Shown in pieces: positions 47,141 through 57,024 of a DNA stretch of 64,000 nt. A program made the translations under genes and the position numbers. This stretch comes from Tetraselmis striata (Eukaryota; Chlorophyta; Chlorodendrophyceae; Chlorodendrales; Chlorodendraceae), in assembly GCA_006384855.1 (NCBI GenBank), contig VCJN01002157.1, forward strand, positions 1 to 64,000, in the 5' to 3' direction. The notes under the pieces were generated by a model, which was not told where the DNA came from, searched no databases, and saw only the letters and a list, made by a program, of their open reading frames with translations. Every line of letters begins with the position of its first letter. Positions within the stretch are counted from its first letter, which is position 1.

Positions 47141-47822
47141 CCCTTGGCTCTTCCTTGGTTCTTGGCTCCCTGGCCTCCTGCTCGACCATGGTTTCAGGCT
47201 TATGTCTCTCTTTTGCTGGCAACCTTTCATGGTTGCTATTTACCGACTATAGTTCTGTTGATAAATTACATCAGGGCTTTCACAAAAGCGCACTACAAAG
47301 AGAACCAACAACAACTATGAAAGGTTGCCAGCAAAAGAGAGGCATAAGCCTGAAACCAAGGTCGAGCAGGAGGACAGGGAGCCAAGCAAGAACCAAGAAG
47401 GAGCCAAGGGAACCACGAAGTCACGTAGCTGCCAGGAACTAAAGGAACCCCCGCCCCGGGGTAGGCTATCAGGGCCGGGGAGACGCTTGCAACCAATGAC
47501 CCGGGTCATAGCAACACATGCCGACGAGCGACGCGACGCAGGCGCAGGAGCACCATCACGTGCCGCACGCACGGCCGCGACCCCGCCAAGAAGGTTGTCT
47601 GCATGTGCCATGTTGGTGAGCAAGGAGAAACGGCGGCGCCACGCAGACAAGGGCTGGCCGATTTTTTGGCCAGTGAGTGCTTGGCTAGCTTTCGCGAGCT
47701 CCACCAAGAAAGCCTCGGCGTGCGGGGCCAGCGAGCCAAACTCGGAAACGGCGAAAGGAAAATAGTTCTGTTTGTTCTGTTTGTAGCGCATATGTTAAAG
47801 CCCTGATGTAAAAAATCAACAT
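47141..47822 (-). mobile_element. LINE C-terminal fragment within a nested foldback
   Basis: On the minus strand 47791-47536 the frame reads YFPFAVSEFGSLAPHAEAFL, then WRRRFSLLTNMAHADNLLGG, resembling the C-terminal end of LINE ORF2 proteins in algae and oomycetes. The 3' flank folds back: arms 47141-47235 and 47312-47410 are inverse and nearly identical apart from one 4-base indel, with a ~76-base loop. A second inverted pair (about 47258-47313 with 47765-47822, sharing TTACATCAGGGCTTT) encloses the ORF. This suggests two opposed, partly deleted LINE copies. It directly abuts the DIRS-like block at 47826. Confidence 0.55.
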
Positions 47823-48390
47823 TGTATTTCAAAGGGAGGTAGCCAAGGGAGATTAGCCGAAAAGTGCGCATGCTTAATTACACGAGAAGGACGGGGGACT
47901 TGCGGCAAAGACGCACAAAAAGTCAAAAAGAGGGAGGGCGGGCGGGTCGTGCGGGCAAGAGGCCAGCACGCAACTAAGAGAGTGGTTCCTTTTAGCGGAC
48001 GATGATGGTTTTGTAGGATTCGGCGGGTACCGGGGCGGTGACCGATGTTTTCGCCGAGGTCGGCACGCGGAGTGATGTACTTCAGTATTTTAGTGCTGAA
48101 GCACCAAGAGTGCCCCGTGTGTCTGCATTGCTGTATGGCCGCCAAGTCGATTTGGCGTGGCGCAGAGGCTGCGGACAGCCGGTTGTCGACACCCGCATAC
48201 CCTATTAAGGGAGGGAAAGGAACCCCAAGAACACAGCTGTAATCACGGCAAAGGGAGATAGGCAAGGGGGATTAGCCATCTCGATCTTCATAGGATTGCG
48301 GACGAGGGGCCGGGGCGGCGCCCGACGGAGCTTGGGCGCTGCTGAGATTAAGGCCGCGAAGGACCACCGTGGGAGAGAGCTACCCGAGCA

Positions 48391-49420
48391 GAAGCTCGGC
48401 GGCGCCGGTAGGAAGCGTAGTCGAGTCGATGTAGTCGTTGATTACCGCAGAATTGCGGGCCCATCCGCCCCAATTGCGCATTTTGTCCAAGGGCACGCAA
48501 GATGCGGTTGCACCCGATGCCGCGCCCTTCCGTAAGGAGTGCGAGGTTCACTCGAAGCCTTCGGGGGGGGGGGGGGGGGGGTCGATTGGTGCGGACGACG
48601 ACCCGCTTGAATCAGTCGCCGAGGGTAGCGGCGTTCCACGTAAAGGGTGGGGTAGCACCGTTGCCGGAGAGCGCCCATAATCGGTCGGGTTGCGTTGCGG
48701 AGGGGGATACCCGGAACGCCGCGTCGCGGTAGATGACAAAACGGCGCAGAAGGGATTTGAAGCAGCGGCTTGAACCCGTTCCGACGCTTGCGATGTCCCG
48801 CCTTATTCTCGCGGTTGACGAAGAGGATGATGTTGTGGGCGTCGACAGCCATGTCGCAGAGTCGGCGAGGGACGCAGGACTCACCACGAGAGTAAAACAC
48901 AAGCGTCGAGCACACCCCCGCGGCGTCTCGAAGGATGTTGCCGTAGTCAGTGGTGGTCGTGGGAAGGTTAGTAGCAAGGTCGTCAAGGATGTTGGTGATG
49001 ACGTCGCATGGCAAGGGGAGCGCGCCGAAGCTCCTCCATGGTCTTGAGCTTACGGATTTGAAGCGTGTGCTTCATTTCGATGGTATGGTCGGACCGGTAG
49101 ACGGTGCGTCGTCCCGACCAGTGTGACACAGGAAGGTGTTAATGGCGGAGAGGCAGGGCTACAAGCGGCGGGAGCCAGCGCCGTTGGTGCTGCGCTCCGC
49201 AATCCATGCGAGGTATAGCATACACACGTGGCCTCGGTGCAATCTAGATAGAGGGGAGACGCCTTCCTCGTCGATGCAAAACTCGGCGAAGAGGCGTATA
49301 TTGCCCTCGTCGTTCGAGTAGGTGCTCGCTTTGAGTGATGTAGTCATGGGTCGAGCACCTTGGCGCCCAGTCGTCCATGTCGTGCAAAGATGGACGGAGG
49401 CGGCTCGGCGCACGCCCATT
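48391..49420 (-). pseudogene. DIRS-type tyrosine recombinase, frame-broken, catalytic C-terminus preserved
   Basis: Pieces in order: an N-terminal core-binding part (NIRLFAEFCIDEEGVSPL, LYLAWIAERSTNGAGSRRL) running to a TAG at 49159 where the homologue at 61 kb has Gln (SLQPYLFAINTFF), then PCLSAINTFLCHTGR. Next is 49014-48620 (RAPLPCDVITN ... DMAVDAHNIILFVNRENKAG), homologous to the 61-kb protein but diverged. After a poly-G run (48563-48580), a different frame gives TSHSLRKGAASGATASCVPL, MRNWGGWARN and INDYID. HSLR is recombinase box II and the Tyr of DYID is the likely nucleophile. The frame ends at a TAG just after AAELLLG. The product would integrate the element's circular cDNA; as written it cannot be made in one frame. 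Confidence 0.8.
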
Positions 49421-49863
49421 TGTGCGTTTCGTAGAACCTATCCTAGTCCTTGTGAAGAAGGTGTCACACAGGCGGCAGCGGATTCTCTTGGTCACCGGTA
49501 GTTCCGGAATCCCCTCGTCGTCGGCAGGGTCCAGCCCGTCTTGCCGTGAGGTATACGGCGCTTGGAGTTGCGACGCCCCATGGCACACCATACTCGGCGC
49601 CGGCGGCTCGCAGCGGCGGGGGTTGGTAAGGGCTAGTCACAGGCGCTCCGGCGGCTGCGATGCATGGTATGTGTCCGTGCGACTGCAACTTAGCCGGCTT
49701 GAGACATACGGTACTATTGGGCGTTGCGTCGTCACGGAGCTTGTGAGGCTTTGAAAGTAGTGTAGCGTGGCGAGACCCGAAGCGATTACGGGTACACGCG
49801 CGAGGCGCGATGTCGGTCCAATGTACTATGGGGATGGCACAACACGCTACTGGTAGCATATTA

Positions 49864-50122
49864 TGGTACATCCCTTGTCCGCTCGGTTGATCGGCCGCCT
49901 CGTACGAGAGAGGTCCCGGTATCGATTCCTGGTCGACATATTTCGGCAACATCGTCCCGGCTTGTTATGGGTTTACCCGGTTGATGCATTAGCCCTTCGG
50001 GGTTCGAATGAGGCAATGGTCGACGGGCTAAGCCGGACCCACGACTGCAGTTGGCGCAAGAGGTCAAGTGCTTGAGCGGCTTCGGCCGATGTATGTCCCA
50101 CGGCGAACTTTACTTTTACTTT
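49864..50122 (+). mobile_element. tRNA-derived SINE, copy 4, with a 10-bp target-site duplication
   Basis: Plus-strand copy: GGTACATCCC leader, tRNA-like head, ~170-bp body, tail TTTACTTTTACTTTT. It is flanked by TAGCATATTA at 49854-49863 and again at 50123-50132, a perfect 10-bp direct repeat. This proves insertion as a discrete unit, fixes both ends of the family, and fits target-primed integration by LINE machinery. It inserted into the DIRS-like block between RNase H and recombinase. Confidence 0.92.
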
Positions 50123-50132
50123 TAGCATATTA

Positions 50133-51949
50133 CGGCATGCGGGCGAGCCAGGCACGTCATTGCGACTACCGAGTCTAACAGTAAAATGGCGAATACATGG
50201 TAGATACCATAGTTGGGCTGCAGTCCACTTTCTAGTACTGCAGTAGTTGTTCTCGCGATGCCACTCCGCATCGGGCAGGTGCAGGGAGTCCACCGCTTCG
50301 CAGCCGGGGTCCAACCACGTAGCGTTGTAGCGTGGTAGCATCGCATTCAGGGCTGATGCGAACCGATCGACGGAGTGCGCACCCCACATTGCCTCCAGCT
50401 CTGCGAATAGGACGGGGTCCAGTTGCCAGTCGTCGCTGTCGAGGTGTCGGCTCAGTCGATCCGCCCAAAAGTTCGCGGCGGACCGGATGTAGCGGGCTAT
50501 GTTGTGTACGCCGTTGATGTCTAGCAGGTACATAGCTTGCGTAGTTCCGCCATCATCTCCGGCATGACAACAAGGACGTTGCACGCCCCATGGTTGTCCT
50601 CGTGCAGCAACACGCGGCGACAGGCGAGGTGCGGCAGGAAAGACTCCACTGCAAGCCGGATGGCCTTCAGTTCTTTCCAGGTGATGTGCTGGCGCTCGTC
50701 GGCTGCCCCCCAGAACCCCCGCGCCTCCAGCCTGCCATTCAGCACCGCACCCCAAACGTAGCCGGAGCTATCGCAGTGCATGTAGGCCGTCTCCACAGGG
50801 CGGTGGATAGGGCGGCCGTTGGCCTGAGTCGGCACAGCGGTCCACCACTGCAGGTCGCGCCGCAGCTGGTGTGTCATGCGCACTCGGCCGCCCCACTTGG
50901 AGCCCATAACGTCGTGGAGCTCCCGCAGGTAGAAGCGCGCGGCCGGGATTGCCAAGTAAAGGTATTGAGCCCGCCCAACGAGCGGTTGTAGCTCCCGCAC
51001 GGGCAGCCAACGGGCGTCGCGGGCCGCGCGCTGCAGCTGTTGCTTGGCTTGGCGCACAAGCCGTTGCAGTTTGTCAGCCGGGGCATAAAAATATCCCGTG
51101 GCCATGCCGATGTCCACCCCCAGGTGTTAGCCGTACTGGACCGGCTCCCACAGCCCTTTGGCGGGGTTGTGCTGCAGGCCCATGCCGTCTAGCAAGTCGG
51201 CGACGCGCTAGCGGATCTCCAGCGCCTCCGGCTCCGACGAGGCGAACAGCAAGAAATCGTCGACGTATGGTAAGATGCGCGCTCCCCTCCACCGCCCGCG
51301 TCGCGGCCAGCAGCGCGACCGCGGGACATTGCCTGGCGCAGCGGCGATAGTCGGAGAGCGTAGGTGCTTGACAAACGTCATCGTGAACGTCGTGAAGTAG
51401 TAAGGGCTGAGCCACCAGCCCATGGGGAGGCCGCACAGCCGGTAGAGGGTCCCACGGATGTTGACCGTGAAGAAGTCGCGGTCGGAGGGCGCGATGCACA
51501 TGGCATAGAAGCCGTCTTGCTGGTCGAATGAAAACATGTAGTCCCCTTTCGCGGTCAGGTTTCGGACGCCCAAGAGTGTCTCCATCCGTAGTCGCTTGCA
51601 TGCGCAGAAGGTGTTGAGTACGCGGAGGTCGATGATGAAACGCCACTGGTTGTCGCCGGGCTTCGGAACGAAGAACGCCCGCGACACCCACCATGCGCAC
51701 GACGACCTCTCCCACGCGCCGGCCGCCGTAAAGCGTTTTAGTTCGGCGGTGAGGAACTTGAGTTGGGCAGGGGTCGCATCGTTGAACGAGACGCCTTGGT
51801 TGAACCTTGGGGGTGGCCGGTTGTAGCGGAAGTGGACGCGTACGCCATCCCGTATCCAGCTCGTTACTTGCGCGCTCGCGCCGTTGTCTTGCTAGTAGTG
51901 CGGCCAACTCCGCCTTACGCGGTGACGCATATAGTCGGAGTCGAGGCAT
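50133..51949 (-). pseudogene. DIRS-type reverse transcriptase / RNase H of block 3
   Basis: Reading from 51949: SAQVTSWIRDGVRVHF, FNDATPAQLKFLTAELKRF, VSRAFFVPKPGDNQWRF, DYMFSFDQQDGF, LPMGWWLSPYYFT and an intact active-site box LPYVDDFLLF. RNase H follows (HCDSSGYVWGAVL, ITWKELKAIRLAVESFLP, LHEDNHGACNV), then a one-base slip near 50530 and RYIRSAANFWADRLSRHLD, ALNAMLPRYNATWLDPGCEA. In-frame breaks are TAG near 51893 (a Trp position in the 5-6 kb copy), TAG near 51210 and TAA near 51128. After ENNYC the tail no longer matches element 1. It starts 27 bp after the second gag ends, as in a gag-RT gene order. Confidence 0.9.
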
Positions 51950-51976
51950 CAGCTGTCGGCGCGGCGCGCCACACCG

Positions 51977-52624
51977 TCAGTCGCGTGTCTTGTCGCCGGT
52001 CATGCCGCCGTTCTTGTCGCGGTTCTTGGCGTCCGCCTCGCGGCGTTGCTCCTCCTTCCTCTCGCGCGCCGCCTTGTCTTTTTCCTTCCGCGCCTTGTCG
52101 CGGTCGGTGTCGCGCTCCGTTGCCTGCCTCTTGAAGGCCGATGACGCCTGTGCCTTGGCCGCAGCCGCGAGGCCGACCTCGAGGCGCTTGTCCTCGAGCG
52201 CTGCCAGGAGGCCGTCGACGACGTTGGCGGAGCGCTCATGCTCTGCGGTGACGAAGACTCGAGAGTAAATGAGTCGCTCGGCGACTTGCTCCTCGGGGGT
52301 GGGGGCCTTCTTGGCCTTGAAGCGTCGAAGGTAGGTGAGCCTGGCCTCATCCGCCTCGCCCACTGCTTCAAGTGTGCGATGCGCGGCGTCGAGTAGGTCG
52401 AGGGCGTCGACGCGGTCATGGGTGGGGGTATCGGGCGCGCGAAGCGTAGCCAGAGTTGTCTTAGCCGCCGCGTTAGCGGCGGCGTTGTAGACGCCATAGC
52501 ACAGCAGGTGGCGGTACTCGTCGCGCGACGCAGTCTTGTTGGCCTCAGTGAGGTAGCGGTTGGCCTCGTCGTTACGGGGCCGCCAGAGGCTCGGGCGTGT
52601 GGCGCCCGAAGGGGGGTGGGGGGT

Positions 52625-52655
<31 letters not shown>

Positions 52656-53012
52656 CGGGCAGTCTTGGTGCGCCCGGGGCAAGAGGTGATCCCAATCCCG
52701 AGGGTCGATGAACACGGCCGTGGCGCCGCGCGCGCCCCCCGTAGCAGCGGCTGTCCGGGCGTCGTGCTCCGGCTCCTTGCCACCCTCGCCGACTTCGTCG
52801 TCGTCCGAGGGAATGTCGCGCTGCTCCTTGTGCTTGTTGTTGTCATGTTCGTCCAAGCGGGTCGATAAAGCGTCCACCTTCAACGCAAGCGCTTGCAGTA
52901 ACGCAAGCGTTGTCGTGTCCCGTGTCATCTCGGTCGGCTCCGCGGGCGTTTCGGCCAAACTGTCGGCCGGCGTTGCCTTCGTAGGTTCTGCCGCCTTCTT
53001 GCCGCCTGCCAT
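51977..53012 (-). pseudogene. DIRS-type gag protein split by a G run
   Basis: ATG at 53012 begins a Thr/Ala/Glu-rich head with a helix (LLQALALKVDALSTRLDEHD) and an acidic patch (PSDDDEVGEGGKE). A ~36-base C/G tract (52619-52655) separates this from a second frame with RDEYRHLLCYGVYNAAANAA, DLLDAAHRTLEAVGEADEAR, LTYLRRFKAKKAPTPEEQ, and a Lys/Arg/Asp-rich tail. The EEYLWMSCFGAHMAALF / FRLAFLRRLN pattern of the 62-kb gag is recognisable. The tract could be an intron or a slip. In these elements gag packages the RNA template. Confidence 0.75.
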
Positions 53013-53674
53013 CGTAGCGCGCGTGTGCAAGTGTCGTGGTGGAAAACTAGTCATCGAGACCGTCCACTCGTAGAGATGCTCACACCTTGCACACCTACGA
53101 GAGGTGCGATGCCGTTGCGCTAGCTGGCCCGCTGGCGCAAAGGTAGAAGGTGGACTCCCCTCGTGGTGCGGGTGCGTCATGTAGCAGGGCTGTCGCATGC
53201 TGTCGCTAGCGCCGCTGGACATCGGGAAGTCCAAGCGGTACGCGTATTGCGAGTACATGTACTGGTAGCTAGCATTCAAACTAGAATCTTAACGTTACCA
53301 GTACCGGTGACAGAATAGCCCGGTGTAATCAAACCTCTATATTACCAATATGACCATTAAAGGGAAGGGCGGGACAGTGAAGGGCAAAGGGGCAGCCATG
53401 GCGGATGCAGAGGGGCAGCAATCGTGGTGGGAGATGTAATAATATATCATTAAATTGCCTACAGAGGGGAAAAGCCTACTGTGTGTACATTTGTGTGTGC
53501 CCAATAATGATGTCAAAACGCATGCATAGTAAACACGCGTAAAAAAAAGCATGATGGCATAAAAAAGCCCCGCCTCCTCATCCGTTGGCTCGGCTCCATA
53601 CTGCTCCATCATGGACTCCATCGCTTCTCATTGAATGCGGCCTCCCCCTCGCCCCCGCCCTCATGTCTCCCCGC

Positions 53675-54050
53675 CTAGACAAGGACAAGGACATGGCTGG
53701 CTAGCCAATCCTCTCCGCATGGCTTGATTAGATCCGCCGCCACGGCGCTGAAAGCAGCCTCCCCGTAGTACGACGCCAGTAGCTCCCTGACCTTGGCATC
53801 CAAGTCCAGGTTCTTCTGAACGAAGACGCAAGCACCCATGTTATCCATGTTCATTCTATTTCTCAAGTGCATGGTGATAAGACCGGCAAGAGATAACACG
53901 CGCTCGCACTCAATCTGTGAGCCCGGCGCACATAATAAATGCAATCCTAGCTAATTCAGAGATGAGGGGAAAGGAAGAAGGGCATACGCTGGTGAACCCG
54001 GTTTTCACCGGGGTGATGAACGTACGTAAGCGCTGCCTTGCCAAATCGGG
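53675..54050 (-). pseudogene. hAT transposase, C-terminal dimerisation end
   Basis: After a one-base slip near 53930, LISELARIAFIMCA leads into APGSQIECERVLSLAGLITM, HLRNRMNMDNMGACVFVQKN and LDLDAKVRELLASYYGEAAF. This is the standard hAT C-terminal block (S-x-E-R-V-F-S-x-A-G, then R-N-R-L). No upstream catalytic domain is visible before a GT-plus-poly-G tract (54196-54241), so this is a 3' fragment. It sits inside the DIRS-like block and is presumably a later insertion. Confidence 0.85.
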
Positions 54051-54202
54051 CACACACATCGGCGTACAATGTCTTTTGACTTTGACTTTTGACACAGCCT
54101 TGTGGTGATCTTTTTGGCTTTGATGGTCTGCGGGTAGGGAGCATGCATCAGTCAGCAAACATCAGCCAGCAGTAAAGGGGGGGCAAAGTCAGCAGGTGTG
54201 TT

Positions 54203-54233
<31 letters not shown>

Positions 54234-54809
54234 GGGGGGGTACCACATATGATTTGGCTTAGATCAGGAGCACATCTCCGTTGCAGGGCTGGCCGCGGCG
54301 GCGGCGGTGCTGTCCTCCGCCATCGCCTTGTCCGCCATCGCCGTCGCCCTGCAGACTGACTGGTCTCCCTCCATATAATTGACGATTGAAGAGTGACGAG
54401 AGGAGGATGACAAGCAAGTAGTGGTGCATGGGTGAGCGTGCAGTGAGGATAGGTTCGGCTAGACGGTATGTGTGTGTTCTACTGGTCTATGCCCCGATGC
54501 GGCGACGCGTGATGGTACTACGAGCGATTACGGTGCTATCCGCGGCGCTCCGACCGAAAAGTCGCCATACGGCTTATTATCATTGGCGGGCGCCATCCAA
54601 ACGTTTTTCAGTGAGATTTGGGGCACTTTGGGTAACTGCACCGCAGCCCCTTTTCGGGAAGTACTGCAGGTTGGGGTGCAATAGCTTAGCTGTAGGCTGC
54701 AGTTTTTGCAGGCTGCAATGCAGCAGATACTGCAGCCCCACCCTGGTAGATACGGGGATTACACGCCCATTTCCTGGGAAAATCACGATTACGTGCCATT
54801 ACGGAAAAA

Positions 54810-55259
54810 TTACGAGACAGTCCTTGAGGCTAGTGAAGCCTCGATGATGCCTCGCATGAGCTCGCTCCAGGGAGCCTTAGCCTCGGCAACTGCGATGAAG
54901 TGCCGAGGTGTCTTCGTGGTGCGACTGACTACGCGCCGAAACGAGCCGTACGCCGCTGCAAAGTTTGACGATGGCGTTTGCCGGGTGGTGAAGGCGGCGC
55001 CGGGAGTAACACGCAGGTGATGCCCAGAAAGTAGGGCGTTGTAACCGTTGATCTCGCAAAGGGCGTTGCGCGAGTACCTGGCCCGCCGGGCCGCCCGCGA
55101 GAGGCCGTTGTGCGAGCGACGGGCACACATGGTTAGCGCGGCAGGTTGGGATGGGCGCGAGAAAGGGGGGGTGGGTGTAGGCTCGTGATGTAGAAGGACA
55201 TAACGGAGCCAGAGGGTTGACTCGGGCGCGAGAATATAGGGAGGATGACGACCGGACAT
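54810..55259 (-). CDS. Hypothetical ORF downstream of the third gag
   Basis: 150 codons with a protein-like middle (EINGYNALLSGHHLRVTPGA, FRRVVSRTTKTPRHFIAVAE) but no family I recognise. Its N-terminal part is made of the 136-bp tandem repeat beginning at 55198, so only the second half may be original sequence. It could be part of the DIRS-like block's second coding region. Confidence 0.3.
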   Translation of the reverse strand: MSGRHPPYILAPESTLWLRYVLLHHEPTPTPPFSRPSQPAALTMCARRSHNGLSRAARRARYSRNALCEINGYNALLSGHHLRVTPGAAFTTRQTPSSNFAAAYGSFRRVVSRTTKTPRHFIAVAEAKAPWSELMRGIIEASLASRTVS

Positions 55260-55475
55260 GACGGTGGGTTAGCGGTGAGGGAGTCCCGCCCATGCCAACG
55301 ACTCCAATGCCGCGTTGCTTGAAAGGCACGCTTACATAACGGAGCCAGAGGGTTGACTCGGGCGCGAGAATAGAGGGAGGATGACGACCGGACATGACGG
55401 TGGGTTAGCGGTGACTCGGTGAGGGAGTCCCGCCCATGCCAACGACTCCAATGCCGCGTTGCTTGGAAGGCACGC
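55198..55475. repeat. 136-bp tandem duplication, about two copies
   Basis: ATAACGGAGCCAGAGGGTTG starts at 55200 and again at 55336. The second copy has a 10-base insertion (ACTCGGTGAG) and runs on into the gag remnant. The duplication appears to have copied the end of the gag frame. Confidence 0.85.
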
Positions 55476-56570
55476 TTTGAGGCGTACGTGTCCTCGAAAC
55501 GCAGCTTCCTGGGGCTGGCACGGCGGAGCACTCCATTATTCGGCCATTGTTGGCCGTCGAGGCCTCGGCCTTCGCCTTGCCCTTACCAGCGTCCTTGGTG
55601 ACGCCCTTGGTGAAAGTGGTGCGCGGCGCAGCCGCCTCGGGCGCCGGGCGCGCGTTTTTGAAGTTGTCGCGGTTGCCGCCGCCGCCATCCCGGTCGCGAT
55701 CGTTATTGCGCCGGGGGCCACCGCCAAAGCACTGATGTCGCTGATGTCTTCGCAACGCTTGCGATGTTCGCGTCGTAGACGCGGTCCTTGTAGAACTGTA
55801 ACACCCGGTTCGACCCTAGGTTCTCGGTGTAGTGCCCCCGCACAGCTTACATCGAGGGCGAAGGTGTCGCCGTTGTGAATATGCGTGTCCCAATGCTTGC
55901 GAAGGTAGGACAAGCGAAATCGAGACTCTCGTCGACGGCCTCCATGCTGTGGACGATGGCCTCGAAACGCTGTCCGAAAGCTGGCTAAATACCGTCGGTG
56001 CCGCACGCCGCAGCCAACAGCTTGCGCAACTCGATTGCCAAGCCGGCGATGAAGGCCCCGTAGAAAGCGGCGTACGTGATGCACTGGTCCGCTGCCGGCT
56101 GAAGACGAGGGTTACCAACCATGTACTCGAGCACGCCGTCGAGAGCGATGAGGACAAGCCTCGGGCGTCGCAAACTCTCGAGAGGCACCCCGTTCTCGAA
56201 ACCGGGCAGCGCAGTAGCGAGGGTGGTTTTCCAATCAAGGTAGTGGGGTTTGCTCGAGGGAGTGAAGGTCGCCAGGACGTTTTAGTCCGTACCACCGCCA
56301 CATGAATCGTTCCCGCCCGGAATGGCATCCTCTTCGCCGGCGGCAGCAAGCGGCATAGGAGTATCTTGAGTAGCGAAGAACTTGGAGAGCTGCTTTTCGA
56401 TGAGATGTCTCATTCTCGCGTCTTCCGCCTCACAACGCCTTGCCTTGATGCGTGCTTGAGCAGTGGCCGACGTCTCGACACTCTCGAAAGCCGCCGCCTC
56501 GCCGGCGTCGACTGTCTCGGGGCCGGTGGGTTGAGCCGCTGCCAAACCTATCGAAGGGGTCGTTCATGAG
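55405..56570 (-). pseudogene. DIRS-type gag of block 3, with in-frame TAA/TAG codons
   Basis: One frame can be followed from about 56560 (PTGPETVDAGEAAAFESVET, a helix RCEAEDARMRHLIEKQLSKF) through TAA at 56283 into ATFTPSSKPHYLDWKTTLAT and IALDGVLEYMVGNPRLQPAA. It passes TAG at 55985 into FGQRFEAIVHSMEAVDESLD, then TAA near 55846 into RGHYTENLGSNRVLQFYKDR. After a slip it ends as a Gly/Arg/Asn-rich and Lys/Ala-rich tail (GGPRRNNDRDRDGGGGNR, KGKAKAEAS). Composition and order are gag-like. The protein reads naturally on both sides of each stop. Confidence 0.7.
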
Positions 56571-56734
56571 GGAGCCGCGAGGGGAGAAGAGAGAGACGAG
56601 CCTCGGCTTAAGCTAGTCATGTAGTAGTAGTAGTAGTAGCGAGAGCGGAGGGTGGAAGGTTTTGTAGCGTGTCCAGGCGCCTGATGAGCACTATACACGG
56701 TGTGAAGCCGCGAGTTAGTGTTGTGCGGGCTCGA

Positions 56735-57024
56735 GGCCAACACAGAACTAAGAGAGTGGTCCCGTCTAGCGGACAATGATGGTTTTATAAGATTCGACAG
56801 GTACTGAAGTGAGCGATGTTTTCGCCGAGGGGGGCACGCAAAGTGCCGTACTTCGGCATTTCAGTGCTAAATAAGCATCAAGACTGCCCGGCGGGCGTGC
56901 ATTGCTGCTGTGTAATGGCCGCCACGTCAAATTGGCGTGGCACAGAGGCCTCGGGCAGCCGGTAACGACACCCGCATACCCTAGTGTTAGGGAGGAAAAG
57001 GAAACCCTAAAAACACAGCTCTAA
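56735..57024 (-). repeat. A1 terminal repeat of DIRS-like block 3
   Basis: It matches 47961-48243 with substitutions and small indels, including GTTTTCGCCGAGG, TTTCAGTGCT and GACACCCGCATACCCT. It marks the upstream end of the block. A TAG trinucleotide run lies just inside it at 56620-56640. Confidence 0.85.

Larger units (their letters stand above)
47826..57024 (-). mobile_element. Composite DIRS-like block 3 with split direct repeats
   Basis: B repeats at 47826-47858 and 48246-48277 (both ending GATTAGCC) flank an A repeat (47961-48243). The second A copy lies at 56735-57024 (shared AACTAAGAGAGTGG, CATGATGGTTTT-like and CACCCGCATACCCT words). Between them on the minus strand are gag (56.57-55.4 kb), a hAT fragment, a second gag (53.01-51.98), RT/RNase H (51.95-50.1), a SINE and a tyrosine recombinase (49.4-48.4). 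At 9.2 kb with two gags, this is best read as one DIRS-like element with another inserted, or two fused. I cannot tell which gag belongs with which end. Confidence 0.7.

Noticed and set aside
52000..52695. 231-codon minus-strand ORF rich in Arg and Pro
   Set aside because: It overlaps the gag frame at 51977-52846 in another register. The gag frame has helix-forming, family-like sequence; this one is low-complexity.
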